Shown piece after piece: positions 12,513-22,635 of a stretch of 64,000 nucleotides of DNA. This stretch comes from Larus michahellis. Taxonomy: Eukaryota; Chordata; Aves; Charadriiformes; Laridae. Under the pieces are notes generated by a model. The model worked only from the letters and a program-made list of their open reading frames with translations. It searched no databases and had not been told where the DNA came from. The stretch covers positions 4,154,001 through 4,218,000 of the forward strand of contig NC_133906.1 in the NCBI RefSeq assembly GCF_964199755.1. Direction: 5' to 3'. Within the stretch, counting starts at the first letter, position 1; every line of letters starts with the position of its first letter. Both the position numbers and the translations under genes were made by a program.

Positions 12513-13214
12513 TGGGCAGTCTGAGACAAAGGACAGATACTGGCTCTGTTGTGCACATCTCGGTGTGTCTGAAGGGCATGCACTGAGCTACAGATTAGCC
12601 GCCTTCTTTAAACTGCAGTAATTCTCACCAAACACGATGCTGTTAGGAGTAAAAATATTGATCCCAAATCTTGAACCGTTGCCTCGGCTGGTGGAAAGGA
12701 GCCAGCACTCTTAGGAGTAGCGCAAGAACAGTTACAAAAAGAGGCCAAAAGGTGTGCTCATCTGTTTGAATGCACAAGAATTCTTTTCTGGGCGCTTTGG
12801 AATATTGCTAGTAAAACAGCTTACTTGCTTTAGACTGTGATTGCTTCATGTATATATTAATTGTAAACAACCCCCCAAAAGACAGATAATTTGCCCTTGA
12901 TGAGACTAACCATGGAAAATTTCAAATGAGATGGGAAATCTTGCTGAAACTTACAAGAAAATATGAACTAAGGAGATTAAAGTCTCTTTTGCAACCTTCA
13001 TATTTAGGCTTGTTGCCATGTGAACAATCTCTTGATATTTCTTAGTACATTATAGAAGCATGGAAATTGATACAAGGTACAAATTCTGTTTAACTATGGA
13101 CATTTTTGGTAGACAAATTAGAATGCTTGAAAGAAATTACAATTTACATTTAAAAAATGCATATTAAATTTGATCCCTTCAGTATACTTAGTAGGCAGGT
13201 GCATGTTTAAGAAT

Positions 13215-13220
13215 TTTATT
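13215..13220 (-). terminator. Polyadenylation signal of the KAZALD1-like gene
   Basis: AATAAA on the minus strand, 212 bp past the stop codon at 13432-13434. It is the first canonical signal downstream. It implies a short 3'UTR ending near 13190-13205. Confidence 0.65.
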
Positions 13221-13431
13221 TAACAGTCTAAATATATGAATTTACAACTGTTCTTATTTCTGGTAAGTAGCATGATACACTTCAGCCAAAGTTCAGTTTC
13301 AGGAAGGTGGATACACAGGTGAATGTGTGTTATCAGAGGAGACGTTTACAGCATAGAGACTGCTAGTGAATATAATAGAGTCTAAAAGGTGTTGGACAAC
13401 AGATGTATAACAATTATTATTCAGAGTTGTT

Positions 13432-13562
13432 TCAATTTTCATAGTCCCCGGATTCATATTCTTCCTCATCTTCATCATCAGAATCATCATAATAGTCCCC
13501 ATATTCAACGCTGTAGCTTGCACTTCTACTGCCAGCAGTAAATGCAGATGCAGGAGACGAGC
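13432..13562 (-). CDS. KAZALD1-like exon 4 (acidic tyrosine-rich tail)
   Basis: 131 bp. It completes a Gly codon and encodes 42 residues and a TGA stop. A Ser/Ala-rich stretch precedes VEYGDYYDDSDDEDEEEYE and then SGDYEN. The last half has five tyrosines in acidic context, which suits tyrosine sulfation. Human KAZALD1 also ends acidic with Tyr-Tyr, so the exon is credible. Acceptor TGTCTTGCAG. Confidence 0.88.
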
Positions 13563-16500
13563 CTGCAAGACATAATTGCATCCAGATTAAATTAGTTGTA
13601 GATAGGAACAAGAGGAAAGTATGGGTTTGGATCTGTACAACAAGCTCAGTGTTTCTGAATCCTTGTTAAGCTATCTATTAAAAGGAGAGGGTTTTTATCC
13701 AATGACTTGACCTCATACCATCAAAGCTCTTGGTATATGAGCAAATTTCTGTATCATTCACATTTTAAGATGTTGAAAATATATTTAATTCCCAATACTA
13801 GTAAACTATGAGTTCAGTTCTCTGCAGATCCTATGCACCTGAAAATATGACCAGAGCTAATACAGCTGTGAAAACCACTTGCTGAAACAAGGTCAGTGAC
13901 AAACTAGACTGGTGACAAACTGCCCTAGAAGAGGAGGCAAATTTAAGACAATGCATCTTTATCCTGCGTTTGCCAGGAAACCCAGTCCTCCCCGGAGGAA
14001 GAAGGATGTTATTTTGCAAGACTGGGCCTAATGCAAAACAATAGTAAAGCTATTTCTTAGGTCTTTGCAAACACTCTCATTAAGGAGCAACAACTGTTTC
14101 CTTCCTTACTTTATGAAAAACAAACAGCTAAGCAGAACTGCCATGGTTCAAAGACTCCCTCAGCTACAGCAGTTGTTGTTCTGGGTGCAGAGCTCCTACT
14201 AACATCAAAGGAATTCTGTAGGATAAGGATAGTGGAATAATATGCGTCTCGGCTGTGTGGCTGTAATCCACAACTTTCTGTTTTCTGAAAGCTGGTAAAA
14301 TTTGCATCAAAATATTACAATACTAACGTGTAAGTATTTTTTTCCCCAAAATTCAGAAGCACTTCTGACTTTTAAATACCTAGGACTAAATCTCCTGTTA
14401 GGGGATAAAATAAAAGCAAAGCACACAGAAAAATTAAAATATGGACATCTTTAGGTAATTTCTCATATCCTTTATTTGCATTCTGACAAACCCACCCTTT
14501 GCAGCCTGCTTGTATGCATTTTTATATTCTTCACATCCAAATAAAAAAAAAATTACCATCAATGACTTTCAATCTTGCAGAGGCATATGTTGCACCGTAC
14601 TTATTTTTGGTGTGGCAGATGTAAACGCCTTCATCTGATTTTTTGAGACCTTGAATCTGCAGCCAGCCTGTCACACCATACTTCTGAGGCCCACCTCTTG
14701 CCTTTGAAAAGAGAAAGAAATAGTTGAAATTAAGTAGCTAGGAGACACCATGATACTTCTCAAAATGGTTGTGGCTGAATTAAACATCGTTCCAGTCTTT
14801 GCTTTTTGTTTATTGCCATCATGCTTTGGTTCTCTTTGATTCTACTGCCTTATATTTTAACACCCTGTTGTCTCTGTGCCTCCAAGTTCATGCTTCCCCT
14901 GCTCTGCTGTTTAAACCTCACAGTGCTCTGATTCCCTGTCCTTTTGGTGCTTCTGCTTCCCAGTACTCCTGTCCTGTGTCCCAGCACCGCTTTTTGCTGC
15001 TGCTTCAAAGCATTGCCACCTCTTCTCAAGCTCATGAATTTCTGCAGGATGACAGCGGCAAGTCTGGGTGAGTTGTTGAGGGCCCAGGGCCCTGACCAAG
15101 CTGGTGCTTATCCTGGTTTTAATGGATTGGCATGAGATACCATGAGCTTTCACGCTTCTGTGACAGTCAGTTTCAACTTACTCTGGCTAAAGCCTCTTGA
15201 AGGGGCGAGCTTTCTTTTCCAAACAAATAACACAAAACCGTTAACAAATGTTAGCAGAGGTGCTCTCATGCTGACTCTGTTAATGAGATAGGTTAACAGG
15301 GTTCAGTTTAGCCTCCGAGGTGACGAGCATTTGGATGTGGCTTCTCGCACCATTTTTTCTGAGGAACTTTTAAGTCTACTAATCCCACCTGCATTTATCC
15401 TGTCTCTGGAAATATTTCTAAATAATTTAGACTCTCAGTATTTCAGTACTTTGGTACTTTAGCTAGCTTTTCCTGTGCTTTTTCTGTCTGCCTTTTTCTT
15501 CAGGTTATGTCCTGTGGCCATTGGATCGCCTCATTTTTGGGTTGTGTATCCAGAAAGCTAGATTTTCCATGCATTTCTCTGCATGGTCTCTGTTCATATT
15601 CTTTGTGCATTGGGGAAGGCATGCAGATGCAGGCTTCAGCCTTACTGCAGTCTGCCTGTACATCTGGCTTTATTAGTTCATTTCCCCAGAAAATTATTTC
15701 CATTTAAAAGAATTTGCATTTTCATTTATTTAATTTTAGCTCAAACTTTCAGGCTGTATCTAGATTTGCTTGAACCGATACTAATGTCATTCTCCTCTTT
15801 CCCCTCAGATTAAAACACAGTGTGCTCCATAAAATGAACAAGTTTCTTTGCTTTTCTTTTGAACGCCTCAGGGACTGAACCCAAATGGCAGGTATCCAGA
15901 AACAGCATATTGCAAAGAAGAAGTTTAGATACCTGCCAGAATTTACTTCTGCATCAAGAGTAGAAAAATGGTTGCCAACAGCCATCCTTCCCAGCATGCA
16001 CCTTCTTTTTGGTAGTAGCCTAAATGGTTCCATTTATATGTTCATGTAGTTTTTCCAGAATCATACCTACATAAGGAGAATCTTCCATCTTTTCTTTCCC
16101 TGAAGCGGGCTGGCTGGTCCCCTCCCTGCAATTTCTTCTGCTTGGACTGCCAAAATAACGATCCTTGCACTGACTGAAATCAGAATCCTTTACATAGTCA
16201 GAGGGCCCCTGTTGGGAATCTATTTATTGCAACAGTATTGTATCCTGTGGGAGGATTTCACTGACTAATTCCCCTACTCCTCATCCCAAATCCCATATGA
16301 CATGGAAAACTCAGGTTTTACCTGTACTGAGATGTGGGTGTCATCTCCTGGCAGAAACATTTTATTCCCCTTTTTTTTCCATTCGAGGTGTGGCATAGGA
16401 TAGCCTGACACCTCACAGCCAAAAATGACATCATTGCCTGTGAAATTCTGGACATCCTGAGGTGGCATAGCAATAACAGGAGCTGCAAAGAACCAATGTA

Positions 16501-19500
16501 ACCGTGCTTTAGAAGACAGTGAGCAAAAGACAACACAAACACAAAAGCATTTAACATAAATTCCTAATTTAGGTGATAAAACCAGGTTGCCCTTTGCCAT
16601 CTCACACATTATGAAGAGCCACATGATTCCAAGCAGCTTTTAAAGCTCAGAACAACTTGTGTCTCATTAAAGGGTGAACAGGCTTTTTAAAAACGCGTAT
16701 TTCAAAGGACCCATCTTTCCCTTACACAAACCCAAACTGAAATTCCAAGTTTAATTTGTGTCCCATGAGCTATCATTGTGGACTAGACTCAGGGCCCACC
16801 AGTAAAGCAGCCAGTACTCGACTAGACCTTCAGAGGAAAGCACAAGAAATTCTGTAGCAGACAATCACAGAGTTAACTTGATTGTACATGATAGTGCTTC
16901 TTAATTTGTGTTACATTTCGCTTAGCTTAAGAGCTAAAATACTGAGACTACTAGCTTGTCAAAATTTGTTTTCTGAGTGCGTTATTGCCTTGACCTTCCT
17001 AAATTTTGTCCCCTTCTCTTACCTATGGAACCTCTTACCCATTGCTGCAAGTTACAGAATGACACCATTAATAGGTTTCACAGTTATCTTCAATTGCTAT
17101 CAGTTTCATCTGACGGTCTTGTTATGAGACAAGTGATAAACTGATTGAAATCCAGTTATTTTTATAAGGTTTTGTGTTATTTTTTTATAATTATTAGATT
17201 TCCACTTACTTGTTTCCTATTGTTTTCTTAGCCTCATCCCCCTCCACTGTTTGTTTATTGCTTCTGAATTATCCTCTCCGACTTTTTCCCAAAGAAAAAG
17301 CTGACGTTAACCACGAGAGGGAGCCAGTTTAGGGATTTGAAAACTTAAAAAAAAGTGGACTATCACCTGACGCATTCGTATACAATTTAAATACATATCC
17401 CTCTGTAAGTACTTAAGAACATACTATATGTTATCAGGAGATGATAATACTTATCAGCAGAGAGCGAAATAACATCTTTACTGTTATCGTAGCTTTCCTG
17501 TTTTGGAGATCTCTGCTTTTTTCCTGATCTATTTGTCCTCAGCAAGAAATGTTTTTCCTTCTGAAGTCTCTTTTCTTTCTATTTCCATGCCAGTGTTTAA
17601 ACATGAATGCATGTTCTGGGCAATTAAAATTTTATTTAATTATTGCTTTTATTTTTGTACAGATCCCAGATGCTTGGAAATAGAAACTGATAGTAAATAA
17701 TAAATATATTTTACTTGCAATATTTGAATCGATATGTAGGTACAGTGTTTATGGTTCAGCATTTGAAATTGTAACAGCCTGTTGCAGGTTTTCGAGCAAA
17801 GTTTCTAATATATTTGTCAGTTTTTCAGAATCGATATCTGTGCAGAAAATATCAAATGTACACTGATTAAAACTAATTGCAAACAAATTCTACCAGCAAA
17901 GTTTCAACTTCCCCATTTATGAATGCCTCATTAAGCAATCCTGGTACTCTTCAAAAGTAAGATTTTCGAAGTAGGATACTTAAACCCTTAAATGCTTGTT
18001 CTTTCATAAGAACTGTACATTCAGAACCTGTATATTATTTCAAAAATCATGTATTAAATCAGCATTAACTGAATAGCTTGGATGAGAAATTTTTTGCTTA
18101 TGAACTTATCATGTAGGGTCTGATATTAAAACATACTTTGAAATATTGAATCTCAGTGCAACCACATTCCTTTTAATAACACATCCACTATAGTTAAGAT
18201 TAAAGTGTAAAAAAGAAACCACGTCTGTGTTGACTCACATGAGTTCTTTAAATTATTGCTGTACAGAGGCAGCATGAAAACCTTTTTAAATAGGCTGATG
18301 TTGAGTGGTTAGTGCTTTTGTTCTGGTGTTAACACAGGTGTCCTACAGATACACAGAAAACACTGAGGTATGGCTAAGAACCGAGTCCTGCTTACGTGAC
18401 CGTCCACAGACGGGGCTCAGCCGCGCAAGGCTGAGGGCTCTGGCTTCACAACGCTGTGTAAGCACATCCTTAGACTCCAGGACGTGGGAGTCTGAATTAC
18501 AAATCTACATTATAGCTGTTCACATACGAGAAATTTGTCTAGCACTGTCTACCATACACCAAGAGCAATTCCACACTGGAAATACCCCTTTCTCCATTAA
18601 CTGTAAGGAGAATCCAGATGATAGCTTGGATGGAAATGCCTAGGCATGGTCTGAGTCCCACCCAGATGAGTACTTTTAGAGAGGTCGTTAAGGCTTTGCC
18701 AGACCAGGGCTGACCAGGACTGGCATCATGAGAGGTCACGCCCATAGCAAGTAGGAAGAACCACAGTTTTGATTTAACCAAACTGCCTTTTCTGAGTCTG
18801 AACACACAATAAATACTTGCATTATCTACTCAAACTTGAAGTGCCTCCAGAAATAAAATAATACTTGTCTCACAACACCATTTTGCTGTATTTTACAGAA
18901 GAAAATTGAAATAATGATGTATCATTTTAACAAAAATCTACAAACTTCATTTTTCAGTGTTTCAGATTTTGTGTTCAGCCAACTTCTCCCATGCATGTCT
19001 GTGTGTACTATTTTTGCACAACCTTGTCTTTAGAAACAGATCTTTACTGTTATGATAACATGTCATTTTGATTCCTGGAGTAGATACATTTTTTTTGGAT
19101 AGCTACAGAAAGCATTCTCATGGCTCAGTATCTGGAGGTGAATGCACAGTAGTTGCTCCTTTCCTTTTACAGTCCCAGTCATGAATTATCCTCTTGTGAT
19201 ACATAAACCAGAAGCCAGGAAAAGTCAAAATACTGCTTCACCTTTCACAACCAACATTAACCCAGTATCACTCCAGACTAATGAATAAGATAATATGCCC
19301 TCCCCCCCACCCCCTTAACTCATGCTAATTTTTGCTAATCTATGTCTGATTTGATGAAAATGGCAGAAAACTTCGTGAATTGATTGATTGTTTTTTACTC
19401 CAAAATTTACATTTAAAATAAATTATATGCTACATTTAAAGAGAATCACTGCTAGATTGTACTGTTACTTTGTTAAATCATCAGCAAGAGAGGTTTGAAT

Positions 19501-22500
19501 GTGAATGGGGATGGATTAAGTGTGGAGAATCTGTATATAGTCAATGTACTTAGTAACCTTGGTAAATTATTAGATAAACTGATCAAAACTAGCTTTCAGG
19601 AAAAGAAGGGCTTTTTCAGTGTTTCTTTAGGGAGCTAGGCCTTTTTCTTCTCCTTTTTCTGGTGACAGACGAAAGATAAAAGGCTGTACTCTTCTGATGA
19701 AAGGAGTTTATTGTTATTTATTTATTCATTGGTTGCTGTATACAATTAATCCATTTGGCATCAATAGGAAACAGCAGATGCTTTGAAGGAGAAATAACAA
19801 AACAAAGTACTTTGAGTTGAGTGAAGGTTATATTTATAGCTTGGTACCAAAACCCCACAGTGTTCAGTGTTTGTTTCTCATGCAAATTGGAGTCAGCAGA
19901 AAGCTAGTGCCACAGTGAGGTTGCTCCTCTTAGAGCCAGACTCCCCGTTGCCTTTTGTCATCAGCTGCAGCCATGAAAAACCAGTCTAAATCACGGTGCG
20001 CTTTCACATGCCCGCTGTGCTGGTTCAGATAGCTGCTGTGGCAGAGAGGGGGCTTACTAGTTGTCTCTTACTGGGGACAGAGGCATGGCACCCCCTGGTA
20101 GCACCTCTGTGCCCTACTGCTTGCTGAAAGGCCCAGGCTCCTTCCAGGGTCTGAAACAGAAGCTACAAACGCAGGATGGCCAGCTGCTGCTCTGAGAGGG
20201 TGAGAAGGGGGGCACTGGTGCTCCCCTTCCCCGCAAGCCCAGCACCCGCCTCAGGATCAGGGGCTCTGCTGCAGCAGGGTGCATACACAAGCTGGGCACT
20301 TCCCTCTGTGAGAGCCAAGGAGACGGGCCCCCATTTTTCTTAACTAAACTCTGCACCGCACTGACACGGCTATGAACTTGCCTCCAGGCTTCTGTGCAAT
20401 TCAGTAAGCTGAGCCATCCTCGGAAATTTTTCTGCATTCCTGGAGAGAGGGTCCAGCCTTTCTGGGGACCCAGGGAAGCAGTGGGAAAGCGCTGGGGGTG
20501 ATGCCTGCATGCAGAGCAGCTTCCTCCTGCTTGATGAGCGGTGTTGTGCACGTCAGGGGTGACTGCAAGGCCTGGTGGATGGCCAATTAAAAGTGGGAGT
20601 ACTTCCAAATTAAAGCTTTTTGTACACGGCCAGTTCTGTTTAATTGATTAGAGCAGACCATTGCTTTAATCCTGTATTCCTGAACAGCTGCCTCTGCTGC
20701 AAAGTTAACATCAGTTGCTACTTGAGTGGCACTTCTAACTGAAATATTCGCGAAGGGGCTACACCGCAAGAACTAGGGCTATTTTAATCCCAAATAAGAA
20801 CACCTACCCGAGGGCTAACAGGCTTTCAATCATACTGTGGGCTGGTACGCATTGAGTTTTCTGAATGTCTCTTTACTGACAAGCCTCGTTTTCCCAGCTT
20901 AATACCCTAATGACAAATAAGAGATTCTTTAATGGATGTTTCTCTTGCAACTAGAGAAAGAGGAAAGAAGTCTGGTATTAGCTGTTCATCACTTTTCCTT
21001 TTAAGTATTCAATATACAGTGTTCATTCAATATAAAAGGGATTGGAGGGAACAGATTGCTAGCAAGGAGTGGGTAAAATCTACCCAAGTTACTCTCATAT
21101 ATGAACCTTTGACAGAGACGCATTTTTGGATTCTCAGAACTGTGACCCATTTGTGACCCAGAGACCTCTTCTGTTTACTTCATTTGAGAAAATATTTCAT
21201 TAACTTAAAAAAAATAAATAATTCTCATTCAGGAAACAAAAGCCTGTTCACTTTTTCCTTTTCATTTTATATTCATGTGACTTTAGGTGAAAGGTGCCCA
21301 GGAGTAAAGACTTGTAATAATGTGAAGAATGAGAACAGCGTATGAGCAGGAGGCAGGACTCCCCTGTACAACCCAGCTAAAAATCCTTCCACTAACAGTC
21401 ATCACAGAGAACTGTTCATGCACTCTAAGTGTCTTTAGGGAAATTCTTTCAGTTTGCTTTTGTTCTAATCGTTGGATTTCTACTTAATGGGTTAGCTAGA
21501 TTTTATGATGATTATGAAATTGGATTATTTTGGACTTTTTTGTGACAAGAATAGACCTGTTAATTAAGCCCTATCTTCTTCTATTGCCTCGACTTCACTG
21601 ATTAGCATATATACACACAGGTGGATACATACATGCATACACATTTATATACATACATACATACGTGTACGTGTGTGTGTATATATATACATGAATTAGA
21701 TCTGCCTTGCTATCACCACTTTAATATCAAGCCAGTCCTCATGTAATAATAATCGTTTATCCAGTCCTCCCAGACTATCCTGTCTGTTACCTACTCCCAA
21801 CTACACATACAATTTTTGTAACAAATATCTCATGCTCTGCTCATTCAGAGCAGAACTGGTCTGTAGATCTATGGCTTATTAGTCACCATGTGATTTAAAT
21901 CCACTAGTCTAATATAGAGGCTTATAACATACAAGATTAAGTACCAGCTGCCGAACCGCATATTTAACAAAATAATGATCACTATAACAGAAATGGAGTA
22001 TTAGTTTAATAAAGTTAGACTACTGTGTCTAGTAACAAATCTGAAAATAAGAATCAGATCTTTTTTCAGTTTGGAAGCGCCTCTGTACGTATTACCTGAT
22101 TCACATGGTCCTTTATGTTTCATGCTGATATTTCTTTTCGTAGCGTAAGCCTTGTTGAACTGACAGATGTTCTCATAGGTTTTCCCTTCAGGTCCGCAGA
22201 TACTCTCTTGAGACTTGCACACACATTGGGGCTCAGGGACTTCCCCAAACCTCGCTTCATCAGCATCCAACCTGCATTCCAGGTTGTCCCCACATTGCCC
22301 GTAAAAATGGTTGCCCTGATCCAAGTCGCAGATCTGACCTTCCACATTTCCACATTCAGGACAGCAGCCGCAACGGTCTAATACAGTCCCAGCTGGACAG
22401 TCTTTAGGCTCAGAGCAAAGTGCCAAATCGCATTTTCCACAACTCTCTCCTTCCCGTAACAGCTTCCACCAACCTCGATGGTACAAGGCAGGGAAATTCT

Positions 22501-22552
22501 CAGAAACCTGCACCAGTACGACCAGCACTGCTGTAACCATCGAGTGCTTCAT
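13432..22552 (-). CDS. KAZALD1-like secreted protein (IGFBP, Kazal-like and Ig domains; four exons, 297 aa)
   Basis: The model joins 22552-22096, 16482-16322, 14701-14557 and 13562-13432: 894 bp, 297 residues plus stop. Phases match throughout (1, 0, 1). Residues 1 to about 20 form a signal peptide. An IGFBP-type domain follows, with cysteines at 38, 41, 46, 52, 61, 63, 64, 67, 75, 87 and 93 and the motif CGCCPEC. A Kazal-like domain (about 108-150) has CGPEGKTYENIC and an N-glycosylation site at N141. An Ig domain (about 154-254) has cysteines 175 and 235 and a site at N165. The tail (256-297) is rich in Asp, Glu and Tyr. HRGWWKLLREGESC, HFYGQCG, EVPEP, DVIFGCEV, LPGDD, HISVQ and TGWLQIQ match human KAZALD1 as I recall it (304 residues), an extracellular matrix protein linked to IGF binding and bone. 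It could be the KAZALD1 orthologue, but the location beside GABRP and RANBP17 (human KAZALD1 is on chromosome 10) favours a paralogue. The exact symbol is uncertain. Confidence 0.92.
13563..14556 (-). other. KAZALD1-like intron 3
   Basis: 994 bp, AT-rich. No repeat, RNA gene or additional exon recognised. Confidence 0.85.
14557..14701 (-). CDS. KAZALD1-like exon 3 (second half of the Ig domain)
   Basis: 145 bp, starting ARGGPQKYGVTGWLQIQ and ending ARLKVID plus one base. SDEGVYIC is the typical Ig-fold C-terminal cysteine motif. The acceptor CTTTTCAAAG was chosen because it keeps phase 0 and the match to the family. Donor GTAATTTT. Confidence 0.92.
14702..16321 (-). other. KAZALD1-like intron 2
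   Basis: 1,620 bp. No transposon or extra exon recognised. Short overlapping ORFs at 14.8-15.1 kb lie on both strands and look fortuitous. Confidence 0.85.
16322..16482 (-). CDS. KAZALD1-like exon 2 (first half of the Ig domain)
   Basis: 161 bp. It completes an Ala codon, then encodes 53 residues from PVIAMPPQDV to DDTHISVQ. Acceptor GGTTCTTTGCAG, donor GTAAAACC. It carries the first Ig cysteine (FGCEV) and the glycosylation site NFT. Confidence 0.93.
16483..22095 (-). other. KAZALD1-like intron 1
   Basis: 5,613 bp, the longest intron in the window. It contains a composite microsatellite at 21607-21693 and a GC-richer patch at 20.0-20.6 kb that carries a 164-codon ORF with no family resemblance. 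No exon recognised. Confidence 0.82.
21607..21693. repeat. Composite AT/CA/CATA microsatellite
   Basis: A run of ATAC/CATA tetranucleotides followed by ACGTGTGTGT and TATATATA, with alternating purine-pyrimidine character throughout. It lies in intron 1 of the KAZALD1-like gene, close to exon 1. Confidence 0.9.
22096..22552 (-). CDS. KAZALD1-like exon 1 (signal peptide, IGFBP and Kazal-like domains)
   Basis: 457 bp coding. The ATG has A at -3. It encodes 152 residues ending KGPCES plus one base; donor GTAATACG. The whole IGFBP plus Kazal-like module sits in one exon. On the sense strand a T-rich tract (22609-22635) lies about 57-83 nt upstream of the ATG, so the transcription start may be close to it or in a further upstream exon. 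Confidence 0.92.
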
Positions 22553-22608
22553 CTTGAGAATGTAACAAACAAGCAGAAAAGGTCCTTGGAGTAAAGCCAG
22601 AGGGGGAG

Positions 22609-22635
22609 AAAAAAAAAAAAAAAGAAAAAAAAGAA
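22609..22635. repeat. A-rich tract upstream of the KAZALD1-like ATG
   Basis: Nearly pure A on the plus strand (T on the sense strand), interrupted by single G bases, ending about 57 nt before the start codon. It could be a 3'-splice-type pyrimidine tract or a simple repeat in the 5' region. Confidence 0.7.

Larger units (their letters stand above)
7971..13200. other. Intergenic region between RANBP17 and the KAZALD1-like gene
   Basis: About 5.2 kb from the RANBP17 promoter to the 3' end of the KAZALD1-like gene. No coding exon was recognised on either strand. It holds a probable CR1 3' terminus at 12056-12074 and a 21-bp minisatellite at 12452-12512. A divergent non-coding transcript from the CpG island is possible but not visible in sequence. 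Confidence 0.7.

Noticed and set aside
12301-12621. 106-codon plus-strand ORF through the 21-bp minisatellite
   Set aside because: Its openness is explained by the frame-preserving repeat. There is no signal peptide, domain or splice context.
20114-20608. 164-codon minus-strand ORF
   Set aside because: It sits within intron 1 of the KAZALD1-like gene in a GC-richer patch. Composition is low-information and no family match comes to mind.
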